From: Hafnia paralvei ATCC 29927
Lineage (GTDB): Bacteria > Pseudomonadota > Gammaproteobacteria > Enterobacterales > Enterobacteriaceae
Direction: 5' to 3'
Length of the DNA stretch: 64,000 nucleotides
NCBI RefSeq assembly: GCF_001655005.1
Contig: NZ_LXET01000007.1
Location: 186,001 to 250,000 of the forward strand
Numbering within the stretch: position 1 is the first letter of the stretch; every line of letters begins with the position of its first letter. This document shows, one piece after another, positions 1 through 7,887 of this stretch. The notes below the pieces were generated by a model that saw nothing but the letters and a program-made list of their open reading frames with translations, ran no database searches and was not told where the DNA came from. A program made the position numbers and the translations under genes.

Positions 1-156
1 TTTTAACCAGCGGGAGCTACGACCCATTTTTATTGGTTTTGGGAAAACATCATCTTTAATTAGCTTATAGAACCACTTGTCCGTTAAACCAGTCAGGTTG
101 GTGATAAATGCCATATTGACAAACTGGTCTTCTAAAAGAGATGGATGGGTATTCAT
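1..156 (-). CDS. AlpA-family prophage regulator, cut by the window edge
   Basis: The first 52 codons of a gene that runs off the left edge. The start is the ATG at 156-154. The translation contains the AlpA-type winged-helix core, with a segment reading GLTDKWFYKLI followed by FPKPIKMGRSSRW, which in this family forms the DNA-contacting turn and the basic strand after it. AlpA proteins are small MerR-like activators of the integrase gene or of excision in CP4-57-type islands, so the integrase probably lies to the left outside the window. It is transcribed away from the rest of the island genes seen here. Family assignment is from the sequence motif; which promoter it controls is inference. 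Confidence 0.85.
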   Translation of the reverse strand, partial: MNTHPSLLEDQFVNMAFITNLTGLTDKWFYKLIKDDVFPKPIKMGRSSRWLK

Positions 157-803
157 TGTTCGATTCTCCGGTTAAGAAAGGTAAGCCGGACTCGTGATGT
201 TTGATAACGACCACGTGCTTCGGCATACCAACCCGGTAATCTGTAAAAAAAGTTGAAGGTCATTGACCTCTATGCCACTACGGGCCTACAGGCAAATTGA
301 ATTGCTTAGTGTTACCTCATAACAATCCGCCAGCTATCAGCTACCGAGTTCCCTGAACGCCACTCCATACCAATTTCTTGGCTGCCATTGAGCACTGTGC
401 TAAGGGAAATTTTTTCATTAAATGTCATAAGGTCGCTTACTGCGGGAGTGAATAAAGCATCCACTTCTTTCCATGTAGTTACTGAGCAGTCAATCGAGTT
501 AATGGCAGAGGGACGTGACTGCTGAATTTGGCTACGATTTTTGTGCAGAACACAATGGGGTAAGTTTTTTCATGGGTTGTAAGTAGAATACTGTATCCTT
601 GATGCGAAAAAGGCTAGGTGCCATACCTAACTTATTGATATTTTATGTTGTATCTGAAATTTAGCACTACACTTTTACTACATTAATACACTGTTTTTAT
701 ATCATTATTTTCTTCAAAAAAAGTATGGTTTACATCTGGGTTGTGTTCTTTTACTCTTGAGTGAAATGATGGAAAACAACCATTCTGGAGTAGGAGATGT
801 ATC
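157..803. other. Island intergenic region between alpA and the first plus-strand gene
   Basis: No intact gene is visible. 312-569 holds a degraded reading frame on the minus strand (separate entry). The part from about 580 to 780 is very AT-rich and probably contains the promoter of the gene at 804. A small inverted repeat (aggtcattgacct, around 268-280) lies upstream of alpA. No clear promoter hexamers could be fixed with confidence. Confidence 0.4.
312..569 (-). pseudogene. Possible gene remnant, open frame without a start codon
   Basis: The minus strand is open from 569 to a TAA at 314-312. The last 65 or so codons look protein-like: the segment SVTTWKEVDALFTP is followed by FNEKISLSTVLNG, then EIGMEWRSGNSVADSWRIVMR. 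There is no acceptable start in this frame; an ATG at 575-573 begins a different frame reading MKKLTPLC and stops after 13 codons, so one frameshift would join the two. I do not recognise the family. It may be the degraded tail of an island accessory gene, or chance. Confidence 0.3.
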
Positions 804-1754
804 GTGGAGGGGGATGAATTCGATGAACGGGAAATGCGAAAAAAGACACAGAGGCTGGCAAGTCGCCTGAAGTGGTTAAGGACAAACCCCAGGGCAAGGC
901 ATTTCTTTCTCTTTCATTTACTAACAAAGAAAACCGTAGCACTTGCTAGTGCGAACATCCGAACTACTCCCGATGTGCCAAAGCTTCATGTCCATGATCC
1001 TAAAGTGGTCATGTCCCCTCAGAATACGGGAGAAATGAATAATAAAAGCGAGATAAATATTCAGGATTTAGACCTGGGCTTAGAGGAGTTAGATATAAGT
1101 TTGGTTCTACCAAAATGTGATCAGGCTAATGGATTAGACTTCTCAAGGATAACAAACACGGATGTCATTCCAGATGTAATGGAAAAAATAATCGATGTCA
1201 TTTTGAACATGTATCGATCGCCAAGGCTGGCGGATCAAGTGATTACGGAAGTGGTGGTAGCTTGGGCTAATGCCAGCAATCAGTTCCCTAGTGCATTTTC
1301 ATGGCTGGACAAGGATAACGAAGAACAATGTTTGTGGGTTTGGGAGCAAATGAGGAAAAAATATATTTCTATTGATACCAAGCCTATTTCCTGTGAACAA
1401 CGTTACCATTTCATTATTGCCATATTTGATAACTGGAAAGGCTGGAGTAACGAGCAACTGAGTTATCTGAAGGAAAATAAAAGAAGGAAGGGTGAGAAAT
1501 TAATTTCTCATGGTTTGGGAAGTGCAAGTTCATTAAATCACAAAGAAATATTGCTCGAAGAACTGGGTAAAGCTTGGGAGCAAAAATCTCGTAGGAAAAA
1601 GATAAAAGATACAGTCCCACCTTTAAAATTAAATAAATTATACCAAAAGAAGTTGAGCCAGATTGCTGAAAGTAAAAGCATAACGCTGGATGAAGCACTC
1701 AAATGTCTTATCGATAATGAGTTATTGCGTGTGGGCATTTTGAAGGCTAGATAG
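804..1754 (+). CDS. Unrecognised island protein, 316 aa
   Basis: The likely start is a GTG at 804, supported by AGGAG at 792-796 seven bases upstream; the ATG at 798 is followed by an in-frame stop after six codons. The product has a basic N-terminus (residues 1-50), a polar acidic linker (about 75-120), a helical middle part rich in Trp (AFSWLDKD, VWEQMRKK, FDNWKGWSNEQ, about 165-225) and a basic C-terminal helical tail (KLSQIAESKSITLDEALKCLI, about 285-305) that resembles small ribbon- or helix-type DNA-binding tails. No signal peptide or membrane segment is visible. It lies directly before the YfjP-type GTPase but is separated from it by a terminator. AT-rich compared with its neighbours, consistent with acquired DNA. 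Function unknown; nucleic-acid binding is only a guess from charge and tail shape. Confidence 0.7.
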   Translation: MEGDEFDEREMRKKTQRLASRLKWLRTNPRARHFFLFHLLTKKTVALASANIRTTPDVPKLHVHDPKVVMSPQNTGEMNNKSEINIQDLDLGLEELDISLVLPKCDQANGLDFSRITNTDVIPDVMEKIIDVILNMYRSPRLADQVITEVVVAWANASNQFPSAFSWLDKDNEEQCLWVWEQMRKKYISIDTKPISCEQRYHFIIAIFDNWKGWSNEQLSYLKENKRRKGEKLISHGLGSASSLNHKEILLEELGKAWEQKSRRKKIKDTVPPLKLNKLYQKKLSQIAESKSITLDEALKCLIDNELLRVGILKAR

Positions 1755-1826
1755 TAGTAAATCAGATATGGTGCAGGACACACATCATTCCAAATAATTT
1801 CAGACAGATATTATCCCGGTGAATCA

Positions 1827-1862
1827 CCCCCGAAGCCTTCCTGGCTCGGGGGTTTTGTTTTT
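1827..1862 (+). terminator. Terminator-like hairpin just before the GTPase gene
   Basis: CCCCC at 1827-1831 pairs with GGGGG at 1848-1852, with AGCC/GGCT pairing inside, followed by TTTTGTTTTT. It ends 17 bases before the ATG at 1880, so it may end the upstream transcript or act as a leader hairpin of the GTPase gene. Confidence 0.75.
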
Positions 1863-1879
1863 CTGTCTGAGGTCGTTTC

Positions 1880-2755
1880 ATGAAAAAATCAGAAGGTCTG
1901 CAGGCCATCGAGAAACCGCTGGCATCGCTCCCCTATGCCATTGGAAAACATATTCTTGACCATATTCAAAAGCTCACTCATTACGAACCGATCATCGGCA
2001 TTATGGGCAAAACAGGGGCCGGGAAAAGTAGCCTGTGTAATGCGCTGTTCCAGGGTGAGGTCACTCCCGTCAGTGATATTGATGCCTGCACCCGTGACGT
2101 ACTACGCCTGCGCCTGAGTAGTGGCGAGCATAGCCTGATACTGGTAGACCTACCCGGTGTAGGCGAGAGTGAGCAACGGGATAAAGAATATGAAAATCTG
2201 TATCGCCGTATTCTCCCTGAGCTGGATCTCATCCTGTGGGTTATTAAAGCCGATGATCGTGCTTTCTCCATCGATGAACGTTTCTACCGGCGTGTGATGA
2301 CTGGCTACCAACAACGGGTGCTGATTGTCGTTAACCAGGCTGACAAAATCGAGCCATGTCATGAATGGAACGCCACCAGCAATGCACCATCACCGCACCA
2401 GTTGACTAATATCGTGACCAAGCTGGACTCCATTCGCCAGCTGTTTTCACTGAGCCATCCGGTGTGCGCTGTCTCAGCGAGAACAGAATGGAATCTGCCA
2501 TCAATGGTAGAAACGATGATGTGCTGCCTGCCAGACCGAGCCACCAGCCCATTGGCGACACAACTGCACGGGAGGTTATGCGGTGAACCGATAAAAAAGC
2601 AGGCTCGTGAGGGCTTTGGCAACGCAGTAGGAGAGGTGTTTGATTCTGCGGAAGCGGCATCATTTATTCCTGCACCATTAAAAGCGATTATTCGTACTGT
2701 CCGCGATGCCGTAGTATCCGTTGCCCGTGCCGTTTGGGACTGGATTTTCTTCTGA
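1880..2755 (+). CDS. YfjP/YkfA/YeeP-type GTPase
   Basis: A 291-residue GTPase of the TrmE-Era-EngA-like superfamily carried by CP4-type islands. The G1 P-loop reads GKTGAGKSS (about residues 43-51), G3 is DLPGVGES (about 90-97) and G4 is NQADK (about 152-156). The C-terminal third is a helical region with a hydrophobic end (AIIRTVRDAV...VWDWIFF), which could touch the membrane. Length agrees with the E. coli K-12 paralogues YfjP, YkfA and YeeP (about 290 residues). Cellular role is unknown; ribosome or membrane association has been proposed for relatives. It has its own hairpin before the start and is followed by the YfjR-type regulator after 211 bp. Confidence 0.9.
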   Translation: MKKSEGLQAIEKPLASLPYAIGKHILDHIQKLTHYEPIIGIMGKTGAGKSSLCNALFQGEVTPVSDIDACTRDVLRLRLSSGEHSLILVDLPGVGESEQRDKEYENLYRRILPELDLILWVIKADDRAFSIDERFYRRVMTGYQQRVLIVVNQADKIEPCHEWNATSNAPSPHQLTNIVTKLDSIRQLFSLSHPVCAVSARTEWNLPSMVETMMCCLPDRATSPLATQLHGRLCGEPIKKQAREGFGNAVGEVFDSAEAASFIPAPLKAIIRTVRDAVVSVARAVWDWIFF

Positions 2756-2966
2756 GCTGGCTTACCTGCCATTATATTCAGGACACACCCTGTCCGTTCT
2801 GATGTTTATAATCTGCTGAATTTCGACAGTTTTCCCTTTAAGCCCCGTCACAGTTGATTTCAGCAACAGTAAAAAATACGTCTTCTTGTGTCCACTCCCT
2901 GTCCCACCCTTTCGTTAAAATAACTTTTTAATTTTCAGCTAATTATATTACTGGAGAACCTGTCTC

Positions 2967-3656
2967 ATGACTCAGGCTGAACGCCGTCATGACCGGCTTG
3001 CCGTCAGGCTGTCGTTAATAATCAGCCGCCTGGTGGCGGGTGAAACTCTGGATTTGCGAAAGCTGGCAACTGAATTCGGTGTGTCGGTTCGTACCCTGCG
3101 CAGGGACTTTCGGGAACGTCTGATGTATCTGGATCTGGAGTATCGCAAAGGTCAGTGTCGCTTGCTGTCCGGAGGTCGACAGAGAGAGCTGGCGGTGATG
3201 ACGTTTGCTCGCCAGTCGGGGGTTGAAGCGCTGTTTCCTGATATGGACAACCATCTGGCCAGTTCTCTTTTGAGCGGGCCAGTGGAAGCTCCTTGCCTTA
3301 TTTGGCCGGGAGTTGCGCAGGTGCCATCCCCAGACTCTGGCGTGTTCGCCCAACTGGTGAATGCGGTGTCTGAACACAGGAAAATAACGCTACTGGGAAA
3401 CGGTTGTCGCTGTACGGGTCTTGCTCCCTACCGTCTGGTTTTACGTGATGGTGAGTGGTATCTGACAGGCGAGCATCAGGCCCGGATAGCAGTATTTCCC
3501 CTCGCGGAAATCCGAGCTGTCACGCTCCACAACGACAGCTTTACCCTTGATACCGCAGTACGCGACATCCTCTCCTGTCCAGATTTTCTTCAGGCGTTAC
3601 CTCACTTTCAGTTCATCAATGACGTGATATCAACCTTCAGAGCCGAACTACATTGA
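2967..3656 (+). CDS. WYL-type transcriptional regulator, YfjR-like
   Basis: A 229-residue protein with an N-terminal DeoR-like helix-turn-helix (about residues 8-55: LDLRKLATEFGVSVRTLRRDF) and a C-terminal WYL-type region (about 130-200: ITLLGNGCRCTGLAPYRLVLRDGEWYL, in which GEWYL is the signature). WYL domains bind nucleic acid or nucleotide-like ligands, and such regulators often sit in phage-defence or prophage islands. Closest remembered relatives are YfjR and YafY of E. coli CP4 islands. The ATG at 2967 is preceded by GGAG in actggagaacctgtctc. It is followed within 23 bp by two small exported proteins, which it may regulate; that is inference. Confidence 0.85.
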   Translation: MTQAERRHDRLAVRLSLIISRLVAGETLDLRKLATEFGVSVRTLRRDFRERLMYLDLEYRKGQCRLLSGGRQRELAVMTFARQSGVEALFPDMDNHLASSLLSGPVEAPCLIWPGVAQVPSPDSGVFAQLVNAVSEHRKITLLGNGCRCTGLAPYRLVLRDGEWYLTGEHQARIAVFPLAEIRAVTLHNDSFTLDTAVRDILSCPDFLQALPHFQFINDVISTFRAELH

Positions 3657-3679
3657 CCATAACTTTCAAGAGATTAAAG

Positions 3680-4180
3680 ATGAGTTACCTTCAAAATATT
3701 AATACGAATTTGTGCCGTACCATATATTGCGCATCCGCTCTAATAGCTTTCACTTCAAGTTTTATGGCGAATCAGGCTCATGCGAATATCGAGAATGGCT
3801 GGTCGGGCTCTATTCAAGGTGGTATCCCGGCTATCACTCGCGAATCCAGTTCCGGTAAGCTTTTCTGGTGCAATCAACGGATGGTGCTTACAAAAGCCTG
3901 TCGTATCGTTGACATCTCACCAGGCAAACGCGTTGCGATAGTAAATCAGCCTAAGCCTGAAGCGAACTGCCCCAACGGGATTTGGGGTATCGTTGACCGT
4001 GAATCAGGCATCGCCAGAACCATTGTGCCCGACGATCACAATAAAGTGACGTTTGAGCAGTATTGTCGCGGTAACTTTAAGGTCGGTTTTGTTAAAACCA
4101 GCAATCCAAATGTTCTGGCTAAGATTGTGGTGTATTTCAATAACCAGCCTGTTGACTCGTTGGAATACGTTACAAAATAG
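3680..4180 (+). CDS. Small exported protein, unknown function
   Basis: 166 residues. I choose the ATG at 3680, with AAGAG seven bases upstream, instead of an upstream TTG at 3653 that overlaps the preceding gene. Residues 1-36 form a Sec signal peptide with a hydrophobic stretch (IYCASALIAFTSSFM) and a probable cleavage after AHA. The mature part is about 130 residues with four Cys (FWCNQRM, KACRIVD, EANCPNGIW, QYCRGNF), suggesting two disulfides in the periplasm. It forms a tight pair with the next gene (44 bp). I do not recognise the family; the position matches the small yfjS/yfjT region of CP4-57. Confidence 0.75.
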   Translation: MSYLQNINTNLCRTIYCASALIAFTSSFMANQAHANIENGWSGSIQGGIPAITRESSSGKLFWCNQRMVLTKACRIVDISPGKRVAIVNQPKPEANCPNGIWGIVDRESGIARTIVPDDHNKVTFEQYCRGNFKVGFVKTSNPNVLAKIVVYFNNQPVDSLEYVTK

Positions 4181-4224
4181 AATTCCTCCCAAATAGCTCA
4201 GGAAATTCATTTAAGGAGAAAATT

Positions 4225-4692
4225 ATGCGGTTATTTTACGGAATTCTGATGGTATCAATTCTGACATCCGCAACAACGGCTCAGGCAATACCGAATATGT
4301 GGTCCAGTGGATTTGGTCAGGGGATAACAGAATATCTAATCACCAACCCGGAAAATGTCGTTTTTAACCTTAACTGCACCATGACCCCGGATGAGCAGAA
4401 TACCCTACAGCACAATGTATTCATCGACCTACCTGACGGTACTCGCGTGGACTCACGCGATGACAAAACAACAATAACGGTTGTGACCGATGATCAACAG
4501 TTCCCGTTACCTGCATCGCTGGGCTGGCGAAATGGAGACAACGCTTGGATTCAGTTTATTGATGCCCTCGGTCACGCCGCAACGTTCGATGTTTATGTTA
4601 ATGATAAAAAAGTAGGAAGTTTTACTCCTGGTATTAAGAATACGGAAAAAGAGCTGGATGACCTCAGCGGCTGCAGGAATACCGCTGGTTAA
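4225..4692 (+). CDS. Exported YfjT-like protein
   Basis: 155 residues with a clear signal peptide (MRLFYGILMVSILTSATTAQA, cleaved after AQA). The mature start NMWSSGFGQGITEY and the length fit the YfjT protein of E. coli CP4-57 as I remember it. Two Cys (LNCTM and SGCRNT) could form one disulfide. The start has a strong AAGGAG site. It follows the other exported protein at 44 bp, so the two are probably co-transcribed; the terminator at 4726 closes the unit. Function unknown, location periplasmic or secreted by prediction. Confidence 0.75.
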   Translation: MRLFYGILMVSILTSATTAQAIPNMWSSGFGQGITEYLITNPENVVFNLNCTMTPDEQNTLQHNVFIDLPDGTRVDSRDDKTTITVVTDDQQFPLPASLGWRNGDNAWIQFIDALGHAATFDVYVNDKKVGSFTPGIKNTEKELDDLSGCRNTAG

Positions 4693-4725
4693 CATTCTTT
4701 CTTAACAGCCCTACCATCATCTTAT

Positions 4726-4766
4726 AGGCCATGCCTCCTTCGGGAAGCATGGCCTTTTCGTTTTTA
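4726..4766 (+). terminator. Terminator between the yfjT-like and DUF932 genes
   Basis: AGGCCATGC at 4726-4734 pairs with GCATGGCCT at 4747-4755, with a short internal stem, followed by TTTTCGTTTTT. It ends 22 bases before the next ATG. Confidence 0.8.
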
Positions 4767-4787
4767 ATGTCTAAATAAGGAATAGCA

Positions 4788-5609
4788 ATGATCCGATTAG
4801 CCAGCCGCTTTGGTGCGGTCAATCTTGTACGCCGCGACCGCCCGCTAACCCGCGACGAATTGGCCCATTATGTGCCCAGCGTCTTCAGCGAAGAAAAGCA
4901 TCAATCACGCAGTGAGCGATATACGTACATCCCGACCATTACCCTGCTCGATAACCTGAAACGTGAAGGTTTCCAGCCGTTCTTTGCCTGCCAGACCCGT
5001 GTGCGCGACCAGAGCAAACGCGAACATACTAAGCACATGCTACGTCTGCGTCGCGAAGGCCAGATCACTGGCAAGCAGGTGCCTGAAATCATACTGCTTA
5101 ATAGCCACGACGGCTCCAGCTCATACCAGATGCTGCCGGGGTTATTCAGATCGGTTTGCCAGAATGGACTAATTTGCGGTGAGAGTTTTGGAGAGGTACG
5201 TGTGCCACATAAAGGCAACGTGGTGGAGAAAGTCATTGAAGGAGCTTACGAAGTGCTGGGGATTTTTGATCGCGTAGAAGAGAAACGCGATGCCATGCAG
5301 TCGCTGATGTTACCGCCACCTGCTCAGCAGGCGATGGCAAAAGCGGCATTAACTTATCGCTTTGGTGAAGAGCATCAACCGGTGACGGAATCGCAAATCC
5401 TATCCCCGCGCCGCTGGCAGGATGAAAGTAACGACCTGTGGACCACTTATCAGCGCATTCAGGAAAACCTGATTAAAGGCGGTCTGTCTGGACGAACCAC
5501 CAAAGGTAAACGCGCCCATACACGCGCTGTTAAAGGTATCGACGGTGATGTAAAGCTCAACCGTGCTCTGTGGGTGATGGCTGAGAATATGCTGCAGCTT
5601 GCTTCATGA
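4788..5609 (+). CDS. DUF932 protein, YfjQ/YafZ-like
   Basis: 273 residues, the same length as YfjQ and YafZ of the E. coli CP4 islands, and recognisable throughout (SRSERYTYIPTI, HDGSSSYQMLPG, GEVRVPHKGNVVEKVIEGAYE). The family is annotated DUF932 and appears on many plasmids, phages and islands; a role in DNA metabolism or replication is often assumed but not shown. No membrane or export signal. It stands alone between two terminator-like hairpins, so it is likely to have its own promoter. Confidence 0.9.
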   Translation: MIRLASRFGAVNLVRRDRPLTRDELAHYVPSVFSEEKHQSRSERYTYIPTITLLDNLKREGFQPFFACQTRVRDQSKREHTKHMLRLRREGQITGKQVPEIILLNSHDGSSSYQMLPGLFRSVCQNGLICGESFGEVRVPHKGNVVEKVIEGAYEVLGIFDRVEEKRDAMQSLMLPPPAQQAMAKAALTYRFGEEHQPVTESQILSPRRWQDESNDLWTTYQRIQENLIKGGLSGRTTKGKRAHTRAVKGIDGDVKLNRALWVMAENMLQLAS

Positions 5610-5635
5610 ACCTCTTTTATTATCCCTTCCCCCAG

Positions 5636-5669
5636 GCCTTGCCAATAAACCGGCGAGGCTTTTTGTTTT
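5636..5669 (+). terminator. Terminator-like hairpin before the RadC-like gene
   Basis: GCCTTGCC (5636-5643) pairs with GGCGAGGC (5652-5659), with one G-U pair, followed by TTTTTGTTTT. It ends 11 bases before the ATG at 5681. Confidence 0.8.
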
Positions 5670-5680
5670 AAGGAACAAAT

Positions 5681-6151
5681 ATGTCTGTATTCAATTTATC
5701 CCCGGTATTTCCTGCAAACGAGCAGCGTATCATTCGTCGGGCGTTACGATTGCTGGAGAAATATCAGCGTCAACCGAGTGAGCCATTTACTTCCACTAGC
5801 TTCACTAAAACCTGGCTGCAATTACAGATGGCTCATCAGGAGCGTGAAGTTTTTATCGTGATGTATCTCGACAATCAGCACTGCCTGCTGGGATGCGAAA
5901 CACTGTTTACCGGCACACTCAGCCATACCGAAGTGCATCCCCGCGAAGTGGTTAAATTGGCTCTGAAACACAATGCCGCTGCGGTAATTCTGGCGCATAA
6001 CCACCCGTCAGGTACGACAGAAATCAGTCAGCAGGATAAACACATCACTCAGCGGATAGTGAAAGCTTTAGCACTGGTAGAAGTGCGAGTGCTGGATCAT
6101 CTGGTTGTTGGGAATGAAGTGGTTTCTTTTGCTGAGCAGGGTTTGCTTTAA
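5681..6151 (+). CDS. RadC-family JAB/MPN protein, YfjY/YkfG-like
   Basis: 156 residues, a RadC-like protein lacking the N-terminal helix-hairpin-helix part of chromosomal RadC. The JAMM metal-binding motif is intact: AVILAHNHPSG at about residues 106-116, with the Asp of SQQDKHIT about ten residues on. Start ATG 5681 is preceded by AAGGA. Paralogues occur in CP4-6, CP4-44 and CP4-57 directly upstream of the CbeA/CbtA pair, as here (12 bp to the antitoxin gene). The biochemical function is unproven; a peptidase or DNA-processing role is only predicted from the fold. Confidence 0.9.
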   Translation: MSVFNLSPVFPANEQRIIRRALRLLEKYQRQPSEPFTSTSFTKTWLQLQMAHQEREVFIVMYLDNQHCLLGCETLFTGTLSHTEVHPREVVKLALKHNAAAVILAHNHPSGTTEISQQDKHITQRIVKALALVEVRVLDHLVVGNEVVSFAEQGLL

Positions 6152-6163
6152 ACGGAGATTTTC

Positions 6164-6487
6164 ATGTCAATCACACCATCTCATGAATGGGGTCTACAAA
6201 GCGATATCACCCCTCGATTTGGCGCAAGATTAGTTCAGGAAGGCAACCGGCTGTATTACCTAGCTGACAGGGCTGGATTGACGGGGAGCTTTAGCCCGGA
6301 GCAACTGCAGAAACTGGATCAGACTTTCCCGCTGTTTATAGGTCAATTGGAAGCAATGCTGCGGTTCGGTGAGCTAAATCCACAGCAGCAACATCAGGTG
6401 AACATTCATCTTACGGGTTTAACCTGCATAGCTGACACCCGTGGTAGCTGCGGTTACGTTTACATCTCTATTTATCCAACCCCGTAA
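6164..6487 (+). CDS. CbeA/YfjZ/YafW-type antitoxin
   Basis: 107 residues. Start and body match the family (HEWGLQSDITPRFGARLVQEGNRLYYL ... TCIADTRGSCGYVYI). In E. coli these type IV antitoxins protect the cytoskeleton by stabilising MreB and FtsZ polymers instead of binding the toxin. The toxin gene follows 36 bp downstream, and the RadC-like gene lies 12 bp upstream, the standard CP4 order. Probably co-transcribed with both. Confidence 0.9.
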   Translation: MSITPSHEWGLQSDITPRFGARLVQEGNRLYYLADRAGLTGSFSPEQLQKLDQTFPLFIGQLEAMLRFGELNPQQQHQVNIHLTGLTCIADTRGSCGYVYISIYPTP

Positions 6488-6523
6488 CACCTTCTCTCTT
6501 CTTCTTTTCTCAGGATTCTACCC

Positions 6524-6844
6524 ATGCGCATTTCATCTGTACCGGCCACGGTGCCGGTTTCGTCACGCCTGTCGCCCGTGCAGGTCTGGCAACAACTTTT
6601 AACGTATCTGTTGGAGCACCATTACGGCCTGACGCTTAACGACACACCATTTCATGACGACGCGGCCATTGAGGGGCATATCGACGCAGGAATCACGCTC
6701 GCCGATGCTGTTAATTTTCTGGTGGAACGTTATGAACTGGTACGCATCGACCGCAAAGGATTTACATGGCAGGAGCAGACGCCATTCCTGACCGCCACCG
6801 ATATTCTCAGAGCCAGGCGAGCTACCGGGCTGATGAATACATAA
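6524..6844 (+). CDS. CbtA/YkfI/YpjF-type toxin
   Basis: 106 residues. The core reads LLEHHYGLTLNDTPF, then DAVNFLVERYELVRID and ends ILRARRATGLM, all typical of the CbtA family. CbtA, YkfI and YpjF inhibit MreB and FtsZ polymerisation and round up cells. The protein stops soon after the RRATGLM motif, so it resembles the short forms (YpjF, YkfI) more than the 124-residue CbtA; no sign of truncation by frameshift. The antitoxin gene is 36 bp upstream. Confidence 0.9.
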   Translation: MRISSVPATVPVSSRLSPVQVWQQLLTYLLEHHYGLTLNDTPFHDDAAIEGHIDAGITLADAVNFLVERYELVRIDRKGFTWQEQTPFLTATDILRARRATGLMNT

Positions 6845-6910
6845 ATTCTTCGAGCTTCATTCCTGATTTTTACTTCTGAACTTCCCACCTTTTTTATTCA
6901 TCGCATAATG

Positions 6911-6944
6911 CGCCTGCCACTCCCGGCAGGCGTGTTTGCTTTTA
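6911..6944 (+). terminator. Terminator-like hairpin before the DUF4942 gene
   Basis: CGCCTGCC (6911-6918) pairs perfectly with GGCAGGCG (6925-6932), loop ACTCCC, followed by TGTTTGCTTTTA. It ends 14 bases before the ATG at 6958. Confidence 0.75.
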
Positions 6945-6957
6945 CGGACGATTAACG

Positions 6958-7791
6958 ATGCAAACAGAACCCGATGTATTAATGGAACACAATGAACTCA
7001 TCCTTTCGACCAATATTGAACGTGTGGTCACAGGCCGCGATACCGCACTGAAACAGATAGAACAACTCATTGAGCAGCTTGATGCCATTTCACGGTTAAC
7101 CTCAGAAATTGGCGGGGGTACAGCGCAAGACTGGGCGATGAAGCCAGGGCACCGCTACGATAGTTGGCTGACTGAGAAGGTAGATAAAGCACTGCCTGCA
7201 ATCACCCGCAATATTGACCGCAGTATCTGGCGTGATTTGATGCTGAAGTCCGGCATGATGGCCTTGATGGATGCACAGGCTCGCGACCAGTGGCACAAGA
7301 ACCTGGAGGAGGGCGACCTTCCTGCAATCAGCGAGGAGAATATCCTCAGTACCTTTGAACAACTGCACCTGAATAAAATGGATGTATTTGAGCGCGGGAT
7401 CATCAACATCTTCAAAGGCCTGTCATGGGATTACAAAACCAATAGTCCCTGCAGCTTTGGTAAGAAGATCATCATCAATAATCTGGTAAGTCACAATCGC
7501 TGGGGATTTAGTCTGAACTGGGGTTGGCGGAGGGATCAACTGGCCGATTTGGAGCGAATGCTGTTTCTGCTGGATGGAAAACCCATCCCTGACAACCGGG
7601 GTGATATCTCCACCCGGTTGATGGAGCATATCCGGGATAATCCGGCTAAGGGCGTTTACGAAGATGAGTTCTTCAGCATTCGTTACTATCAAAAAGGCAC
7701 AGCGCATTTGGTCTTCAAGCGTCTGGAGTTGATTGAGCGAATGAATGACATCATTGCTAAACACTTTCCGGGAATGCTGGCTTCGAGATGA
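6958..7791 (+). CDS. DUF4942 protein
   Basis: 277 residues, recognised as the DUF4942 type found after CbtA-like toxins in enterobacterial islands. Visible features are a central segment (SVHLNKMDVFERGIINIFKGLSWDYKTNSPCSFGKKIII type region, about residues 135-180) and a C-terminal part with YEDEFFSIRYYQKGTAHLVFKR, which is a typical family end. No enzyme motif or membrane segment is obvious. It has its own leader hairpin and is followed by a ParE/RHH pair after 96 bp. Function unknown; the constant linkage to toxin-antitoxin genes suggests an island-stability or defence role. Confidence 0.75.
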   Translation: MQTEPDVLMEHNELILSTNIERVVTGRDTALKQIEQLIEQLDAISRLTSEIGGGTAQDWAMKPGHRYDSWLTEKVDKALPAITRNIDRSIWRDLMLKSGMMALMDAQARDQWHKNLEEGDLPAISEENILSTFEQLHLNKMDVFERGIINIFKGLSWDYKTNSPCSFGKKIIINNLVSHNRWGFSLNWGWRRDQLADLERMLFLLDGKPIPDNRGDISTRLMEHIRDNPAKGVYEDEFFSIRYYQKGTAHLVFKRLELIERMNDIIAKHFPGMLASR

Positions 7792-7846
7792 TGGGGGGAC
7801 TGATGTTGTCTTCGCCGCAGGTAGTTACGCGAACACAAACGTGCTA

Positions 7847-7877
7847 TTTTAATAAGTGTTATTAACTTTTATTAAAA
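7847..7877. promoter_or_regulatory. 31-bp palindromic operator of the RHH/ParE operon
   Basis: TTTTAATAA (7847-7855) and TTATTAAAA (7869-7877) flank an inner GTTA-T-TAAC; all are centred on 7862. The palindrome ends ten bases before the antitoxin ATG and abuts its ribosome binding site. Ribbon-helix-helix antitoxins repress their own promoters through such sites; the identity as the operator is inference from position and symmetry. Confidence 0.7.
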
Positions 7878-7887
7878 GGTGACGGTC

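Noticed and set aside
183..194. CGAGTCCGGCTT on the minus strand, similar to the tRNA-Leu tail at 8553
   Set aside because: Only 10-12 bases match and the orientation is inverted relative to the copy at 8553, whereas attachment-site repeats flanking an island should be direct.
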